Shown: positions 10,257-22,516, numbered from the stretch's first letter. The stretch: 64,000 nucleotides of DNA from Tuctoria greenei (GCA_036927565.1 JAYESD010000001.1:33207146-33271145); one strand, 5' to 3'. Numbers and translations: made by a program. The notes: generated by a model not told the origin, from the letters alone.

Positions 10257-12419
10257 AACCCCACCCCCCACCTTGCATCCTTTTGCCTCAATTAAAAGAC
10301 TACAAGTCCTAGCTTGTGGATATCCGCCAGCAAGGAAGGAAAAGGAGATCACGAGCAAGAAGAAGAAGAGGAGGAAACGAAAGAGGATCATCTCCATCAA
10401 GTTTTCATTCTTCATCAACAATCTACCATCAAGTTCCTTCATCAACCCTAGATCGTCAAGATCCAAGTGGTGCCTCCAAAACCCTTGTTTCATTGGAGTT
10501 ATAAACACCTGGTGCACCTTCTATTTCTGCTTTATCATGTAAATTCAACTCCGTTTCTCCAAATTCACGTCGATCTAGAAAACCATAGTTCGTTGTTCCT
10601 GCGAAGGGCGGACTAGTCCGGTCCCAAGCGGGCTAGTCCGATTTTGCAATCTGTTCCCTCCTAAATTAATTCTAATTTGATTCGAATCAACTCCAAACAT
10701 GTGTAGATTTGTTAATAACCATTGTAATTGATTAGTAAACATTATTAACAACTCATTAAATTGTTTTTCTTCACAATTGAAATAATCATGCATATCATGT
10801 CATATTGAGTAATATATGTGCACTTATTGGTTGTGATTCCATTCTTGTATGTTCGTTGTGCGGTTTAGATAGATTTGCGCTAGAGAGTGCTGCGGAGGAC
10901 CTCCAGCACCAGGAGTTTGAATTCTTTGATCCCAATCAAGCTCAAGAGCAAGGCAAGTGTCCTTGAACATATTGATCCTATTTCTAAAATAAATGTTGTT
11001 TGCAAAACTGCATGCTTGTGTCAATTTGATGGGAATCCTATGATAGGAAGTTTACTAGCTTCCTTTGACCACCCTTGTCACCTGGAATTCATAGTAGAGA
11101 GTCGGGAATGGCTTTTTACCTTTACTTCACTTAATTAATTGGGATGGGAGAACAACTATACCATTTAATTATGCATTAATGAGATTATGGTTAATATGAA
11201 CTTGTTAATATGACATGGTAATGGATGATCTAAGCAAGCATGGAATGTGTATTGGGTTGGATGTTATTGTGGTTTCACTTGCTTTAGATGTAAGGACTGG
11301 TTCGTGGAGCCACTATCCAGGATTTACAGTGCTACCACAAGGCCAAAAATGGGTCCGTCGTAGCTGACTAATTAGGATTTTGCCAATATTGCGCGGATCA
11401 TTTGGCGCACCGGGGAAGGGGAGTCGGATTGGGTTTGGATATGGTTGGCGGGACTCCCTGGGATCCGAATGGCACAAGAGGGGGCTCTTGGTTGAAGATG
11501 TTCTCAGTTGGATACATTGCCACTTGTGAAACCTCAGTGGGTCTATACATGCTAGTAGTCCCTTTGTAGAGGCTATTTTTTGATCTCTTGGCCACACACC
11601 TAAGGAAGTGTGAGACGGCATAATTGAGATTCCTTAGTCACCGCAAGGTTATGAAATCACAGACATGTGGGTAAAGTGGTACAACCTTTGCAGAGTGTGT
11701 TAAAACTATCGTGATAGCCTTCTCCCGGTCATGAGCAACCTGGACCCTCACATGATTAGGGGGAAACTTGGGATTTGGGATGGTTTGGTTATTGTTTGGT
11801 ATTGGTCAAGGGATGGCAATGGATATGGTTAATGGTAATGGGAAATTTGGTATATGGATGATGGTAATGGAACATTGACTGGTATTATGTTAACTACATG
11901 GTTTATGATGGGTTTACTTCACATACATACAATGTAATGCTTCCCAAATGTTTTAATGTACTTTTCAGCACTTAGCCTTTATTATATTCATCATTTTAAT
12001 GAGCTACATGTCATACTTTACACACTTGCTGAGTACGACATGTACTCACCCTTGCAATTCCCCCACCAACGTTTACAGGTCAGATTTGGGAGTATAATGA
12101 TGATAATGCGGAGTCCTAGGCTGTGTCTACCGTCAGCTTTGCCTGTGGTGTTGATTGGAGCTGCGCTACCCTATTTGCTTAGCTGTGGAGTTGCTTTATT
12201 TATTTTATTTCCGCTGCATTAGTTGGAACTTGTCATTAATATTCATTAGAGCTTGTTTTCAAGGATATTGTGAATTCTGTAATAAAAGTGGTTAATTAAT
12301 CTTCATCAGTGGTAATTTTTTGTATATCCTTTTGTGAATGCACTCGTGTATGTGTGTTGAACGTCCTGGGCACACATATGCGTTCGCTTAGTTCATTTTA
12401 AGAACCGGGTGTCACAAAT

Positions 12420-12432
12420 TGGTATCAGAGCC
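12420..12432 (+). other. primer binding site (initiator Met tRNA), element A
   Basis: TGGTATCAGAGCC is complementary to the 3' end of initiator Met tRNA, 3 bases after the LTR end. It fixes the LTR/internal boundary at 12416. Confidence 0.93.
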
Positions 12433-12693
12433 ACACGTTGACCGTAGGATGCAACCTAGATAGAATGGACATTTTAGAGCACATAGGAGCACTCAGGAAT
12501 CGATGTGTTTGTGCTTGGTGTGCTGTTTGCTATGAAATGCTTGCTTGTGTATTTGTGTGCTTAATACAGGATTTTGGGATTCTTTAGCGTTGCTATGTCC
12601 ACATAGGCTAGTATAGGTTGTTGTTTAGTTTCATATCCATTGATGCACATAGAAGGGACATTTTCTAAATTCTTATCTCTTGCTTTTCTTTAG

Positions 12694-13765
12694 ATGGTGA
12701 GGAGTCGCAACCAGATGGATGACAATGATGGGGAGAAGAACAATGGAGCACCTCAGAACAACAATGGACAAGGACATGCTGAGGGAGCTATCAATATTGA
12801 GCAGCTATTGACTATGCAAAACCAGCTCATGCAGACCATGATACAGACTATGGTACAACTGCAGGCTGGCAACAACAACAATTAGCCCCCACATGCCTCC
12901 ACCGCCACCCCTGCCACCTCATAACCGATTGGCAGAGTTCATGGGGAATTGGTCGCCGACCTTTGCTTAAGCTACTGACCTTGTGGATGTCGAGGATTGG
13001 CTCAAGTCCGTGGAGAATAAACTTGCAATAGTCCAATGCAGTGATCTGGAGAAGGTGCTATTCGCATCTCATCAACTTGTTGGAGCAGCTGCCGATTGGT
13101 GGAATTCGCTATGCAACGCCCATGAGAACCATGAGAGAATTACTTGGGATGAATTCAAGGAGAGCTTCCGTTCTCATTATGTGTCAGAAGGTGTTATGAT
13201 CTTGAAGAGGCAAGAATTTGAGAACTTGAGGCAAGGAAGGTCAAGCGTGAGTGAATATCTTAATAAATTCACTCAACTCTCAAGATATGCACCTGAGGCT
13301 GTTAGCTGGGACAGCCGGAAGCAATACTTGTTTATGAGGGGTTTGAACAATGAGATCCAAGTACAACTTCTGAATTTTGATTATACCAACGTCCAGAAGC
13401 TACTGGAGAAGGCAATTGTGGTTGAGAACAAGGTCCGTGAGATGGAGCTAGATAACAAGCGAAAGGTGCCATATCAAGGACAACAACAAGGGAGTAATGT
13501 GCGCCCTCGCTTTGCACCGCCCAATTCGCCATATTTCAGCGCTCCTGCACCTGCTCAATGCCCTGGTTATGCATCGCGCCCAGCCCAGTTTGTGCAGCAA
13601 TGCTTTGTCATGCAAGCACCTAATCCTCCAATGCCTTATGCACCTAGTGCCAACTTTCCTGGTGCAAATGTTCAGAATCATGTTCGTCCCAATATTTCTG
13701 GTGCAGTTAGGAAAGTGCTATACATGTGGATAAGCAAGACACTTTGCACATCGATGTCCTAAGTG
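12694..13765 (+). pseudogene. Tekay Gag (element A)
   Basis: Starts MVRSRNQMDDND at 12694, the same start as the gag of B. A stop near 12886 (after the Asn run) ends the first fragment. The main frame 12983-13762 holds the capsid-type retrotransposon gag domain (AADWWNSLCNAHE, ITWDEFKESFRSHYV, LRQGRSSVSEYLNKFTQLSRYAPE), a Pro/Gln-rich linker, and ends where a frameshift near 13710 destroys the CCHC knuckle that B retains. Gag would assemble particles and bind element RNA. Confidence 0.88.
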
Positions 13766-13865
13766 AGGCCTTGGTCAAGGAAGTAATGCCACAAGACAGA
13801 ACCCAAGGCCGAATTGAGGACAGCCAAAAGGCAATTGTGGAAAGCAGAATTTTGCTCATGGCAAC

Positions 13866-14180
13866 ATGAACCATGTCTCTACGGAGGATGCTCAACAAGC
13901 GCATGATGTGGTGATTGATATGTTTCTCACAAACTCCAACCCGACGACTATGTTATTTGATTCTACAGCATCACATTCATTCATTGCATCAAAATATGTT
14001 GCCAAGTATAGTTTTCCTATCTCTCATGTGAAGTTTACTCTATTGGTTAAGTCTCATGGAGGAGAGATGAGGACAAATATAGTATGTCCAAAAGTAAGCC
14101 TTATAATAAGGGGGTAGACTTCTTCGCCAACCTCATTGTTTTGGACTCTCAAGGATTGGACATTATACTTGGTATGGACT
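13866..14180 (+). pseudogene. Tekay protease (element A)
   Basis: MNHVSTEDAQQAHDVVIDMF leads into TMLFDSTASHSFIASKYV, the retropepsin active site with Thr in place of Gly after Asp-Ser. A frameshift near 14100 moves the rest (DFFANLIVLDSQGLDIILGMDWL) to another frame. It is collinear with the same region of B and E. Confidence 0.82.
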
Positions 14181-15230
14181 GGTTAAGAAGGCACAATGGA
14201 GTCATTGAATGTGCCACGACGACAGTGAAGTTGACCAATGAGGAAGGGATCACCATAGAGTTTGAAGCATCTCAACATGCACCAAAGCAATTGGAGCTAA
14301 ACCATATGGACAGTGCCACAATTGAGGAGATTCAAGTGGTGTGTGAATTCTTGGATGTGTTTCCGGATGAGTTGCCAGGTATGCCACCTGACCGCGACAT
14401 TGAGTTTGTTTTTAAATTAATACCTGGAACTCCACCTATAGCTAAGAGGCCATATAGGATGCCTCCTAAGGAGTTAGCGGAGCTCAAAAAGCAGATTCAA
14501 GAGCAACCAGAGAAGGGTTTTATTCGCCCAAGCTCATCACCTTGGGGAGCGCCCATTCTTTTAATGGATAAGAAAGATTGATCGCAAAGGATGTGTGTGG
14601 ATTACCGAGCTCTCAATGAGGTGACCATCACGAACAAGTACACCTTATCCCGCATAGAAGACTTGTTTGATCAGATGAAGGGTGCTTGTGTCTTCTCCAA
14701 GATTGATTTGAGGTCGGGATACTTCCAAATGAATATTAGACCATTGGACATACCCAAGACAGCTTTCCAGACACGATATGGATCTTATGAGTATACAGTT
14801 GTCCTTTGGATTGACCAACGCACCTACCTACTTTATGTACCTCATGAATAAGATCTTCATGGAGTACCAGGACAAGTTTGTAGTGGTTTCCATTGATGAC
14901 ATCATGGTCTGCTCAAAGAGCGAAGGGGAACATGAGGAACACTTGAGGATTACATTGCAAAAGTTGAGGGGGGATCAATTGTATGCCAAGTTCAGCAAGT
15001 GTCAGTTTTGGTTGAAAGAGGTGTCGTTTTTGGGTCAAGTCATCTCGGGTGGAGGAGTATCGGTCGACCCCGAAAAAGTGAGGGACGTGTTGAAATGGGA
15101 ACCCCCACAAAATTTAAAGGAGATCCAAAGTTTCCTTGGAATGGCTGGACATTACCGCCGGTTCATCAAGGACGTTTCCAAGATAGCCAAGCCCATGACG
15201 GAGTTGCTAATGAAGGGGGAGGCTTTCTAA
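14181..15230 (+). pseudogene. Tekay reverse transcriptase (element A)
   Basis: Motifs in order: PYRMPPKELAELKKQ, GFIRPSSSPWGAPI, a TGA at 14580, MCVDYRALNEVTI, VFSKIDLRSGYFQM (first catalytic Asp), FGLTNAPTYFMYLMNK after a one-base shift near 14800, VVSIDDIMVCSKS (catalytic Asp pair intact), FLGQVISGGGVSVDP and GHYRRFIKDVSKIAKPM. A stop at 15229 ends the frame before RNase H. Confidence 0.88.
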
Positions 15231-15263
15231 TGGAACCAAGCTTGTCTAGAAAGTTTTGAGGAG

Positions 15264-15680
15264 TTGAAGAAAAGGTTAACTACGGCCCCAGTCTTAATAT
15301 TGCCGCATGTGAGCAAAAGCTTCGATATTTATTGCGACGCCTCAAGACAGGGACTTGGATGTGTGCTCATGCAAGAAGGACAAGTGGCATCCTATGCATC
15401 GAGACAATTGAAGAAACATGGGCAGAATTATCCAACGCATGATTTGGAACTTGCAGCCGTGGTACATGCATTGAAGATTTGAAGACATTATATCTTTGGT
15501 CATAGGAGTGAAATTTATACAGATCACAAGAGTCTTAACTATATTTTCACACAAAAGGATCTGAATTTGAGGCAACGAAGATGGTTGGAGCTCATCAAGG
15601 ATTATGATGTGGGGATCAACTATCATCTAGGAAAGGCTAATGTCGTGGCCGATGCTTTGAGTCAGAAAGGAGTAAGTCAC
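15264..15680 (+). pseudogene. Tekay RNase H (element A)
   Basis: SKSFDIYCDASRQGLGCVLMQEGQVASYASRQLK gives the first catalytic Asp; DLELAAVVHALKI holds the Glu. A TGA at about 15481 replaces the Trp codon seen in B. EIYTDHKSLNYIF and NVVADALSQKG supply the remaining Asp residues. It would degrade RNA in RNA/DNA hybrids during replication of the element. Confidence 0.85.
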
Positions 15681-17324
15681 GAGCTCACGATTCGAGAATT
15701 GCCATCCGAGTTATGTAAGGAGTTTGAACGGTTGAAACTTGGATTCATCAATGAGATGGGGATAATGGAGTTAAATCCGACCTTGGAGCGAGAAATTCGA
15801 GAAGGTCAGACCAAGGATGAGGAAATCCAAGAAATTAAGGAAAGGACCAATGAGGGGAGAGAATTCAGGTTTGATGAGGATGAACATGGTACCTTATGGC
15901 TTGGAAAAAGGATTGCCGTGCCTAATGTGAATCATATTCGGGAGACAATATTAAAGGAGGCACATGACTCACCTTACTCAATTCATCCCGGTTGTACAAA
16001 GATGTACAAGGACTTGAAGACATGTTATTGGTGGGATAGCACGAAAAATGACATAGCTGAATATGTCGCATTGTATGATGTGTGCCAACGGGTGAAAGCT
16101 GAACATCAAAGGCCAGCTGGGTTTTGCAAATTCCAGAATGGAATTGTAATGGACTTCATAGTTGGTTTACCGCGAACCCAGTCCGGATATGACTTTATAT
16201 GGGTAATTGTGGATCAGTTAACTATGTCAGCTCAATTTATTCCCGTCAAGACCACCTTTAATGGAGAGAAATTGGCGGAACTATATATGGGAAGAATAGT
16301 TTGTTTGCATGGAGTTCTAAAGAGGATAGTGTCAGGTAGAGGTTCTTAATTTACCTCCAGGTTTTGGCAAAATCTGCATAAAGCATTGGGAACAAGGTTG
16401 GATTTTAGCTTGGCATATCACCCTCAAATGGATTGACAAACTAAGAGGACCAACCAGATTTTGGTGGACATGTTGAGAGCTTGTGCCTTGAAGCATGGGA
16501 AAAGATGGGACAACAACTTGCCATATGCAGAATTTTCATATAACAATAGTTACCAAGCAAGTTTGAAGATGTCACCATATGAAGCACTATATGGAAGAAA
16601 GTGTAGGATGCCTTTGTTCTGGAGTGAGACAGGACAAAATCAGGTATTTGGACATGATATGTTGCAAGAAGCTGAGAAACAAGTCCAAATTTTTTGTGAA
16701 AACTTGAGGATTGCTCAATCAAGGAAAAAATGCTATACGGACAGAAGGAAACTAGCCTTTGAAGTGGGAGATTTTGTTTACCTCAAGGTTTCACCTATGC
16801 GAGGTTATAAGAGGTTTAATATCAAACGCAAGCTAGCACCTCGATACATTGGAGCATTCAAGATTTTGGACAAACAAGGAGAAGTAGCATATAAGTTGGA
16901 GATGCCAGCTCACTTATCAGATATTCATGATGTCTTCCATGTTTCCCAGCTCAAGAAGTGTTTGGGTGTGTCGGAAGAACAAGTGCCAATGGAAGATTTG
17001 GAACTAGAGGCATATCTGACTTATGCCGAGCAACCGGTCAAAATCTTGGAGACCAAGGAGAGAGTCATAAGGAACAAGACTATTAGATGTTGTAAAGTTC
17101 AATGGAAGCATCATACAGAATCAGAGGCAACTTGGGAGCTGGAAGATGATCTCAAGAAGGAATTTCCCTATCTCTTCTCTTCCGCGTCGAATCTCGAGGG
17201 CGAGATTCATTTTAAGGCGGGTAGGTTTGTAACACCCTCGTTTTCATGCATCATGCATTGCATAAGTTCATATATATGTTTAACATTAATCCACATAAAG
17301 AGGAACAAGATTAAAATGAATTAG
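15681..17324 (+). pseudogene. Tekay integrase with chromodomain (element A)
   Basis: The zinc-binding domain (HDSPYSIHPGCTKMY...CDVCQ) is at about 15960-16090. The DDE core shows MDFIVGLP with the first Asp, then IVSGRGS, where the second catalytic Asp is Gly, followed by a stop at 16347, and a TGA at about 16435 where other copies have the Gly of the DGQ-E-RTNQ motif. The C-terminal part (16461-17324) has the GPY/F-like region (YIGAFKILDKQGEVAYKLEMP, DVFHVSQLKKC) and the chromodomain CKVQWKHHTESEATWELED. The frame reads through the polypurine tract into the 3' LTR. Confidence 0.88.
17211..17227 (+). other. polypurine tract, element A
   Basis: The purine-rich stretch (AAGGCGGGTAGG) ends just before the 3' LTR start TGTAACACCC at 17228. 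It would prime plus-strand DNA synthesis. The equivalent on the minus strand of B is at about 19093-19112. Confidence 0.8.
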
Positions 17325-17819
17325 AAGCAAAACCGCACTCAAATGTTCGGAGGAGTGCGTACTAGTCCGTTTTTGGTGCAGACTAGTCCGATTTAACTCC
17401 GACCTCGCTCGGACATGTCCGTTTTAGTGCAAACTATTCCGGTTTTTGCCTCTATACAGTTTCAGACCTGTCCGGTATTCCGATTCCTTGAAATTTTGCC
17501 AGCTCCCTGGACTTGTCCGGACTTGTCCGGTATTCCAGCAGACTTGTCCATTTTTCCTCTGACTAATATCGAACTTTTCCGGTTTTGGCCAGACTTGTCT
17601 GATTTTCCTCAGACTAAGTTCAGACTTGTCCAATATAGTCCGGACTTGTCCGTTTTCACCTCTGTCAATCGTCGGACTAGTTCGGCCTTTTCCGGAATTG
17701 TCCGGTAAATCACGACTCCAAGTTGATCTTCTGTCCCACGATTTGTTTTTCGGTTTTACCTTAAGTGGACCTAAGGACGTCGTGTCTAACTATTTTTGGA
17801 GCTCATGTGGGACCCCACG
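17228..17819 (+). mobile_element. 3' LTR of element A, truncated
   Basis: Matches the 5' LTR of A from its first base, including the palindromic box cluster (17350-17710), up to GTGGGACCCCAC at about 17819. About 2.2 kb of LTR is then missing, and the sequence switches to the reverse-oriented LTR of B. Confidence 0.88.
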
Positions 17820-19092
17820 ATTTGCTCCTGAGCTTGATTGGGATCAAAGACTTCAAAGTGCTGGTGCTGGAGGTCTTCTGCAGCACCCTCCAGCGCAAAT
17901 CCGTCTAATTTGGGCAACGAACATACAAAAAAATAATCGCAATCAATAGATGCTCATATGTTACTCAATATGACATGGCATGCATGATTAATGCAATGCG
18001 AAGTGAAATGAGTTAATGAGTTACTATTAATGTTCACTAATCATTTACAATGGTTATTAACAAGTATTAACAGGTTAAAGTTGATTCAATTAAATTCAAA
18101 ATTAATTTAGCAATAGTTAGATCTAGAGGTCGGACAAGTCTGCTGTAGGGTCGGACTAGTTCGCCCTACGCAGAACCAGCGAATTAGAGTTTTCTAGATC
18201 GACGTGAATTTGGAGAAACGGGTTTGAATTCACGTGAGAAAGAGAAAGTAGAAGGAATACCAGGTGTTTAGAACTCCAAAGAATCAAGAGTTTTGGAGGC
18301 AACACTTGGATTTTGACAATCTAGGATTGGTGAAGAAACTTGAAGGTGACATGTTGATGAAGAATGAAAACTTGATGGAGATCTTGATCACTTGATCCTC
18401 TTTCGTTTCCTCCTCTTCTTCTTGCTCGGGATCTTCGTCTCCTCCTTGATGGCAGCTCCCACGAACTAGGGTTTGGGTGTGTTTCGAAAGTGGCAAAGAG
18501 ATGTAAATTTGGGGTGTTGGGTCGTTTATATAGAGACGGAGGATTAGGGTTTGATGGAGGTCGGTTTTAGAGAGGGTGGAGGCCGATGTGGGGTCCACAT
18601 GGTCTCCAAAAGGTTTAGACATGACGTCCTTAGGCCCACTTAAGGTAAAACCCAAAATCACGTCGTGAAACAAAAGATCAACTCGGAATCCTGATCACCG
18701 GACAAGTACGTACAAGATCAGACCGTCCGATATTAGTGAGAGAGAAAAACGTTCAAGTCTAGACTAAATCGGACAAGTCCGAACTTAGTCAGGGAGGAAA
18801 ACAGACAAGTCTAGGGACTTGGCAAAATTTCAAGGAATCGGGATGCCAGACTAGTCCTCCATAGAGCGAACATTTCTAAAATTGGTACTGAGAGAAAAAC
18901 AGACTAGTCCGCATGAAAACGGTCAAGTCCAGACAGAGGTCAGAGAGAAATCGGACTAGTCCGCACTTCCCAGAATTCTTCAACGCGGTTTTGCTTCTAA
19001 TTCATTTTAAACTTAATTATTTTATTTCACTTAATGTTAACCATATTTAATGATGGATGCGAGTCATGATGCATGAAAATGAGGGTGCTACG
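17820..19092 (-). mobile_element. 3' LTR of element B, truncated
   Basis: Begins on the minus strand at 19092 (CGTAGCACCC, the first T changed to C) and runs leftward through U3 boxes (18700-18963), a TATA element at 18525-18533 and part of R/U5. It is lost at the fusion with LTR A at about 17820. About 1.3 of the expected 2.8 kb is left. Confidence 0.86.
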
Positions 19093-19560
19093 AATCTACT
19101 CCCCTTAAAATGAATCTCACCCTTGAGATTCGATGTAGAAGGAAAGAGATAGGGAAAATCCCTCTTGAGATCATCTTCCAGCTCCCAAGTTGCCTCTGAT
19201 TCTGTGTGATGCTTCCATTGAACTTTGCAGCGTCTAATAATCTTGTTTCTTGTGACCCTCTCCTTGGTTTCCAAGATCTTGACCGGTTGCTCGACATAAG
19301 TCAAATCTGCCTCTAGTTCCAATTCTTCCATTGGCACTTGTTCTTCCGGTACCCTTAAGCACTTCTTGAGCTGGGAAACATGAAATACATCATGTACATC
19401 TGAAAGATGAGCTGGCATGTCCAACTTATATGCTACTTCTCCTCTTTTGTCCAAAACCTTGAATGGCCCAATATACTGAGGTGCTTACTTGCCTCTGATA
19501 TTAAACCTCTTATGACCTCGCATGGGTGACACTTTAAGGTAGACGAAGTCTCCCACTTAA
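19047..19560 (-). pseudogene. integrase C-terminus and chromodomain (element B)
   Basis: The frame at 19047-19454 reads GEVAYKLDMPAHLSDVHD, VFHVSQLKKCL, an acidic linker and CKVQWKHHTESEATWELED, a chromodomain that in this lineage can steer integration to histone-marked chromatin (established for chromoviruses). A stop near 19487 separates it from the core. The stop codon of pol lies inside the 3' LTR, as in A. Confidence 0.85.
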
Positions 19561-20600
19561 AAGGCTAGTTTTCTTCTATTGTCCCAATATCCTTTTTGCC
19601 TTGATTGAGCATCTCTCAAATTTTCACTAACAATCTGAACTTGTCGCTCAGCTTCTTGCAGCATGTCAGGTCCAAACTCTTGATTTTCTCCTGTCTCATT
19701 CCAGAAAAAAGGTGTCCTACACTTCCTTCCGTATAGTTCTTCATATGGTGACATATTCAAACTTGCTTGGTAACTATTGTTATATGAGAATTCCGCATAC
19801 GGCAAGCTCTTGTCCCAACTTCTTCCATGCTTCAAGGCACAAGCTCTTAACATATCCTCTAAAATCTGATTCGTCCTCTCAATTTGTCCATCCGTTTGAA
19901 GGTGATATGCTGAGCTAAAATTCAGCCTTGTTCCCAATGCTTCATGCAATTTCTGCCAAAACCTGGAGGTAAGTTGAGAACCTCTATTTGACACTATCTT
20001 CTTCGGAACTCCATGAAAACATACTATTCTTCCCATATATGGTTCAGCCACCTTCTCCCCATTAAAGGTGGTCTTGACGGGAATAAAGTGAGCTGACTTA
20101 GTTAATTGATACATAATTACCCATATAGAGTCATAACCAGACTGGGTATGCGGTAAACAACATATAAAGTCCATTCCAATCTCTTCCCACTTCTACTCCG
20201 GAATCTTCAATGGCTGCAATAATCCAGCTGGCCTTAGATGTTTAGCTTTGACTTGCTGGCACACATCACACAAGGCCACATATTCAGCTATGTCCTTTTT
20301 CATGCTATCCCACCAATAACATGTCTTCAAATCCTTGTACATCTTTGTACAACCGAGATGAATTGAGTATGGCGAGTCATGTTCCTCCTTTAATATTGTC
20401 TCCCGAATATGCTTCACATTAGGCAGGACAATCCTTTTTCCAAGCCATAGAGTACCATGATCATCCTCATCAAACCTTAACTCTCTCCCCTTCCGGGTCC
20501 TTTCCTTGATTTCCTGAATCTCCTCAGCCTTGGCTTGTCCTTCCCGAATTTCTTGCTCCAAGGTCATATTTAACTCTACTATCCCCATCTCATTCACAAA
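19557..20600 (-). pseudogene. integrase core and zinc domain (element B)
   Basis: The zinc domain (HDSPYSIHLGCTKMY...CDVCQQV) is in the frame ending at 20193, in a stretch that also covers RNase H. The core frame 19557-20174 begins MDFICCLPHTQSGYD (first Asp), then IVSNRGSQLTS, where the second catalytic Asp is Asn, and TDGQIERTNQ with the Glu retained. A stop at 20193 separates the two frames. Strand transfer activity would be lost through the Asp-to-Asn change. Confidence 0.86.
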
Positions 20601-21060
20601 TCCGAGATTCAACCATTCAAACTCCTTACATAACTCGGATGGCGATTCTTGAACTGTGAGCTGGTGACTCACTCCTTTCCGACTCAAGGCATCAGCCACT
20701 ACGTTAGCCTTACCCGGGTGATAATTGATCCCCACATCATAATCCATGATGAGTTCCAACCATCTTTGTTGCCTCAAATTCAGATACATTTGCGTGAATA
20801 TGTACTTGAGACTCTTATGATCCGTGTAAACCTCACACCTATGACCAAGAATGTAATGTCTCCAAATCTTCAAGGCATGTACCACGACTGCAAGTTCAAG
20901 ATTGTGTGTAGGATTATTCTGGTCATGTTTCTTCAATTGTCTCAATGCATAGGCTACCACTTGACCTTCTTGCATGAGCACATATCCAAGTCCTTGTCTC
21001 GATGCATCACAATAAATATCAAAGCTTTTGCTCACATCCGGCAAAACTAACACTAGTGTG
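20600..21060 (-). pseudogene. RNase H (element B)
   Basis: MLVLPDVSKSFDIYCDASRQGLGYV starts the domain (catalytic Asp); NLELAVVVHALKIWRHYI carries the Glu; EVYTDHKSLKYIF and NVVADALSRKG follow. All four acidic residues are visible. It is open and continuous with the integrase zinc domain to 20193, but a stop or frame change near 21060-21110 separates it from RT. Confidence 0.87.
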
Positions 21061-22110
21061 GTGGTTAACCTCTTCTTCAGCTTCTCAAAGTTGCCTTGCC
21101 AAGCAGGAGTCTATTGGAAAGCTTTCCCCTTCATTAGCAATTCCATCATTGGCTTGGCTATTTTGGAAAAGTCCTTGATGAACCTACGGTAATATCTTGC
21201 CATCCCAAGGAAAATCCTTATTCCCTTTACATTTTGTGGTGTTTCCCATTTCAACACGTCCCTCACTTTTCCTGGGTCAACCGATACTCCCCCTCCTGAG
21301 ATGATATGACCCAAGAATGACACTTCCCTTAACCAAAACTGACACTTGTTGAACTTGGCATATAATTGATGTTCCCTCAATTTCTGCAACGTGAGTCTCA
21401 AAGTTTCTTCATGCTCCTCCTCGCTTCTCGAGTAGATCATAATGTCATCAATGAATACCACAACGAACTTATCCAAGTACTCCATGAAGAACTTATTCAT
21501 GAGGTACATAAAGTCTACAGGTGCATTTGTCAATCCAAAGGACATAACAGTGTACTCATAAGATCCATACCGTGTCTGAAAATCTGTTTTGGGTATATCT
21601 GATAGTCTAGTCTTCATTTGGAAGTAGCATGACCTCAAATCAATCTTGGAGAAAACACAAGCACCGTTAATCTGATCGAACAAATCCTCTATGCGGTACA
21701 AAATATACTTTTTCTTGATTGTCGCCTCGGTGAGAGCTTGGTAATCCACACACATCCTTCAAGATCCATCCTTCTTGTCCACGAATAGAACTGGCGCTCC
21801 CCAAGGTGAAAAGATTGGGCGAATAAAACCCTCCTCTAGTTTCTCTTGAATCTGCTTCTTGAGCTCTGCTAATTCCTTAGGAGGCATCCTATATGGCCTC
21901 TTAGCTATAGGTGCAGTTCCAGGTATTAACTCAATAACAAATTCTAGGTCTCGATCAGGTGGCATACCTTGCAACTCATTCCGAAACACATTAAAGAATT
22001 CACACACCACTAGAATCTCCTCAATTACGACACCGTCCATGTGATTCAGCTCCAATTGCTTCGGTGCATGTTGAGATGCTTCAAATTCTATGGTGATCCC
22101 ATTCTCATTG
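21060..22110 (-). pseudogene. reverse transcriptase (element B)
   Basis: RT motifs: PYRMPPKELAELKKQ, FIRPIFSPWGAPVLFVDKKDGS then a stop at 21759, MCVDYQALTEATI, VFSKIDLRSCYFQM, SFGLTNAPVDFMYLMNK, VVVFIDDIMIYSRS (catalytic Asp pair intact), FLGHIISGGGVSVDP and RYYRRFIKDFSKIAKPM. Apart from the TGA at 21759 and a stop at 21111 the domain is well preserved. Confidence 0.88.
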
Positions 22111-22480
22111 GTCAACTTCACCGTCTTTGTGGCACATTCAATGACTCCATTGTGCTTCCTCAACCAGTCCATACCAAGTATTATGTCCAATCCTTGAGAA
22201 TCTAAAACAATGAGGTTGGCAAAGAAGTCAAGCCCCCTTATTCTAAGGCTACTTTTGGACATACTATATTTGTCCCGATCTCTCCTCTAGGAGATTTAAC
22301 CAATAATGTATATTTCATATGAGACATAATAAAACTATACCTGGCAACATACTTCGATGCAATGAATGAATGCGATGCTCTGGAATCAAATAACATAGTT
22401 GTCGGGTTGGAGTTTGCGAGAAACATACCAATAACCACGACATCCGCTTGTTGAGCTTCCTCCATCGAGACATGGTTCAC
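22111..22480 (-). pseudogene. protease (element B)
   Basis: MNHVSMEEAQQADVVVIGMF precedes TMLFDSRASHSFIASKYV with Arg in place of the active-site Gly, as in E. A frameshift near 22250 moves the remainder (DFFANLIVLDSQGLDIILGMDWL) to another frame. The surrounding sequence is collinear with A. Confidence 0.82.
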
Positions 22481-22516
22481 GTTGCCACGTACAAGATTTT
22501 GCTATCCACGGTTCCC

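Larger units (their letters stand above)
9592..12416 (+). mobile_element. 5' LTR of element A (2825 bp)
   Basis: The LTR runs TGTAACACCC...GTGTCACA and is followed 3 bases later by the PBS. U3 (to about 10270) holds palindromic CGGACWAGTCCG boxes at 9710-10085; a TATA element is at 10247-10256; R/U5 is about 2.1 kb and holds further boxes at 10609-10640. ORF-like stretches inside are chance. Confidence 0.92.
9592..17819 (+). mobile_element. Ty3/gypsy chromovirus (Tekay-type) element A
   Basis: Element A has a full 5' LTR (9592-12416), PBS, gag, protease, RT, RNase H, integrase with C-terminal chromodomain, polypurine tract, and the first 592 bases of the 3' LTR. Protease-RT-RNase H-integrase order plus chromodomain and a 2.8 kb LTR identify the Tekay/Del chromovirus lineage (established traits). 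The 3' LTR stops at about 17819, where an inverted copy begins. Several frameshifts and stops mark it as inactive. Confidence 0.9.
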
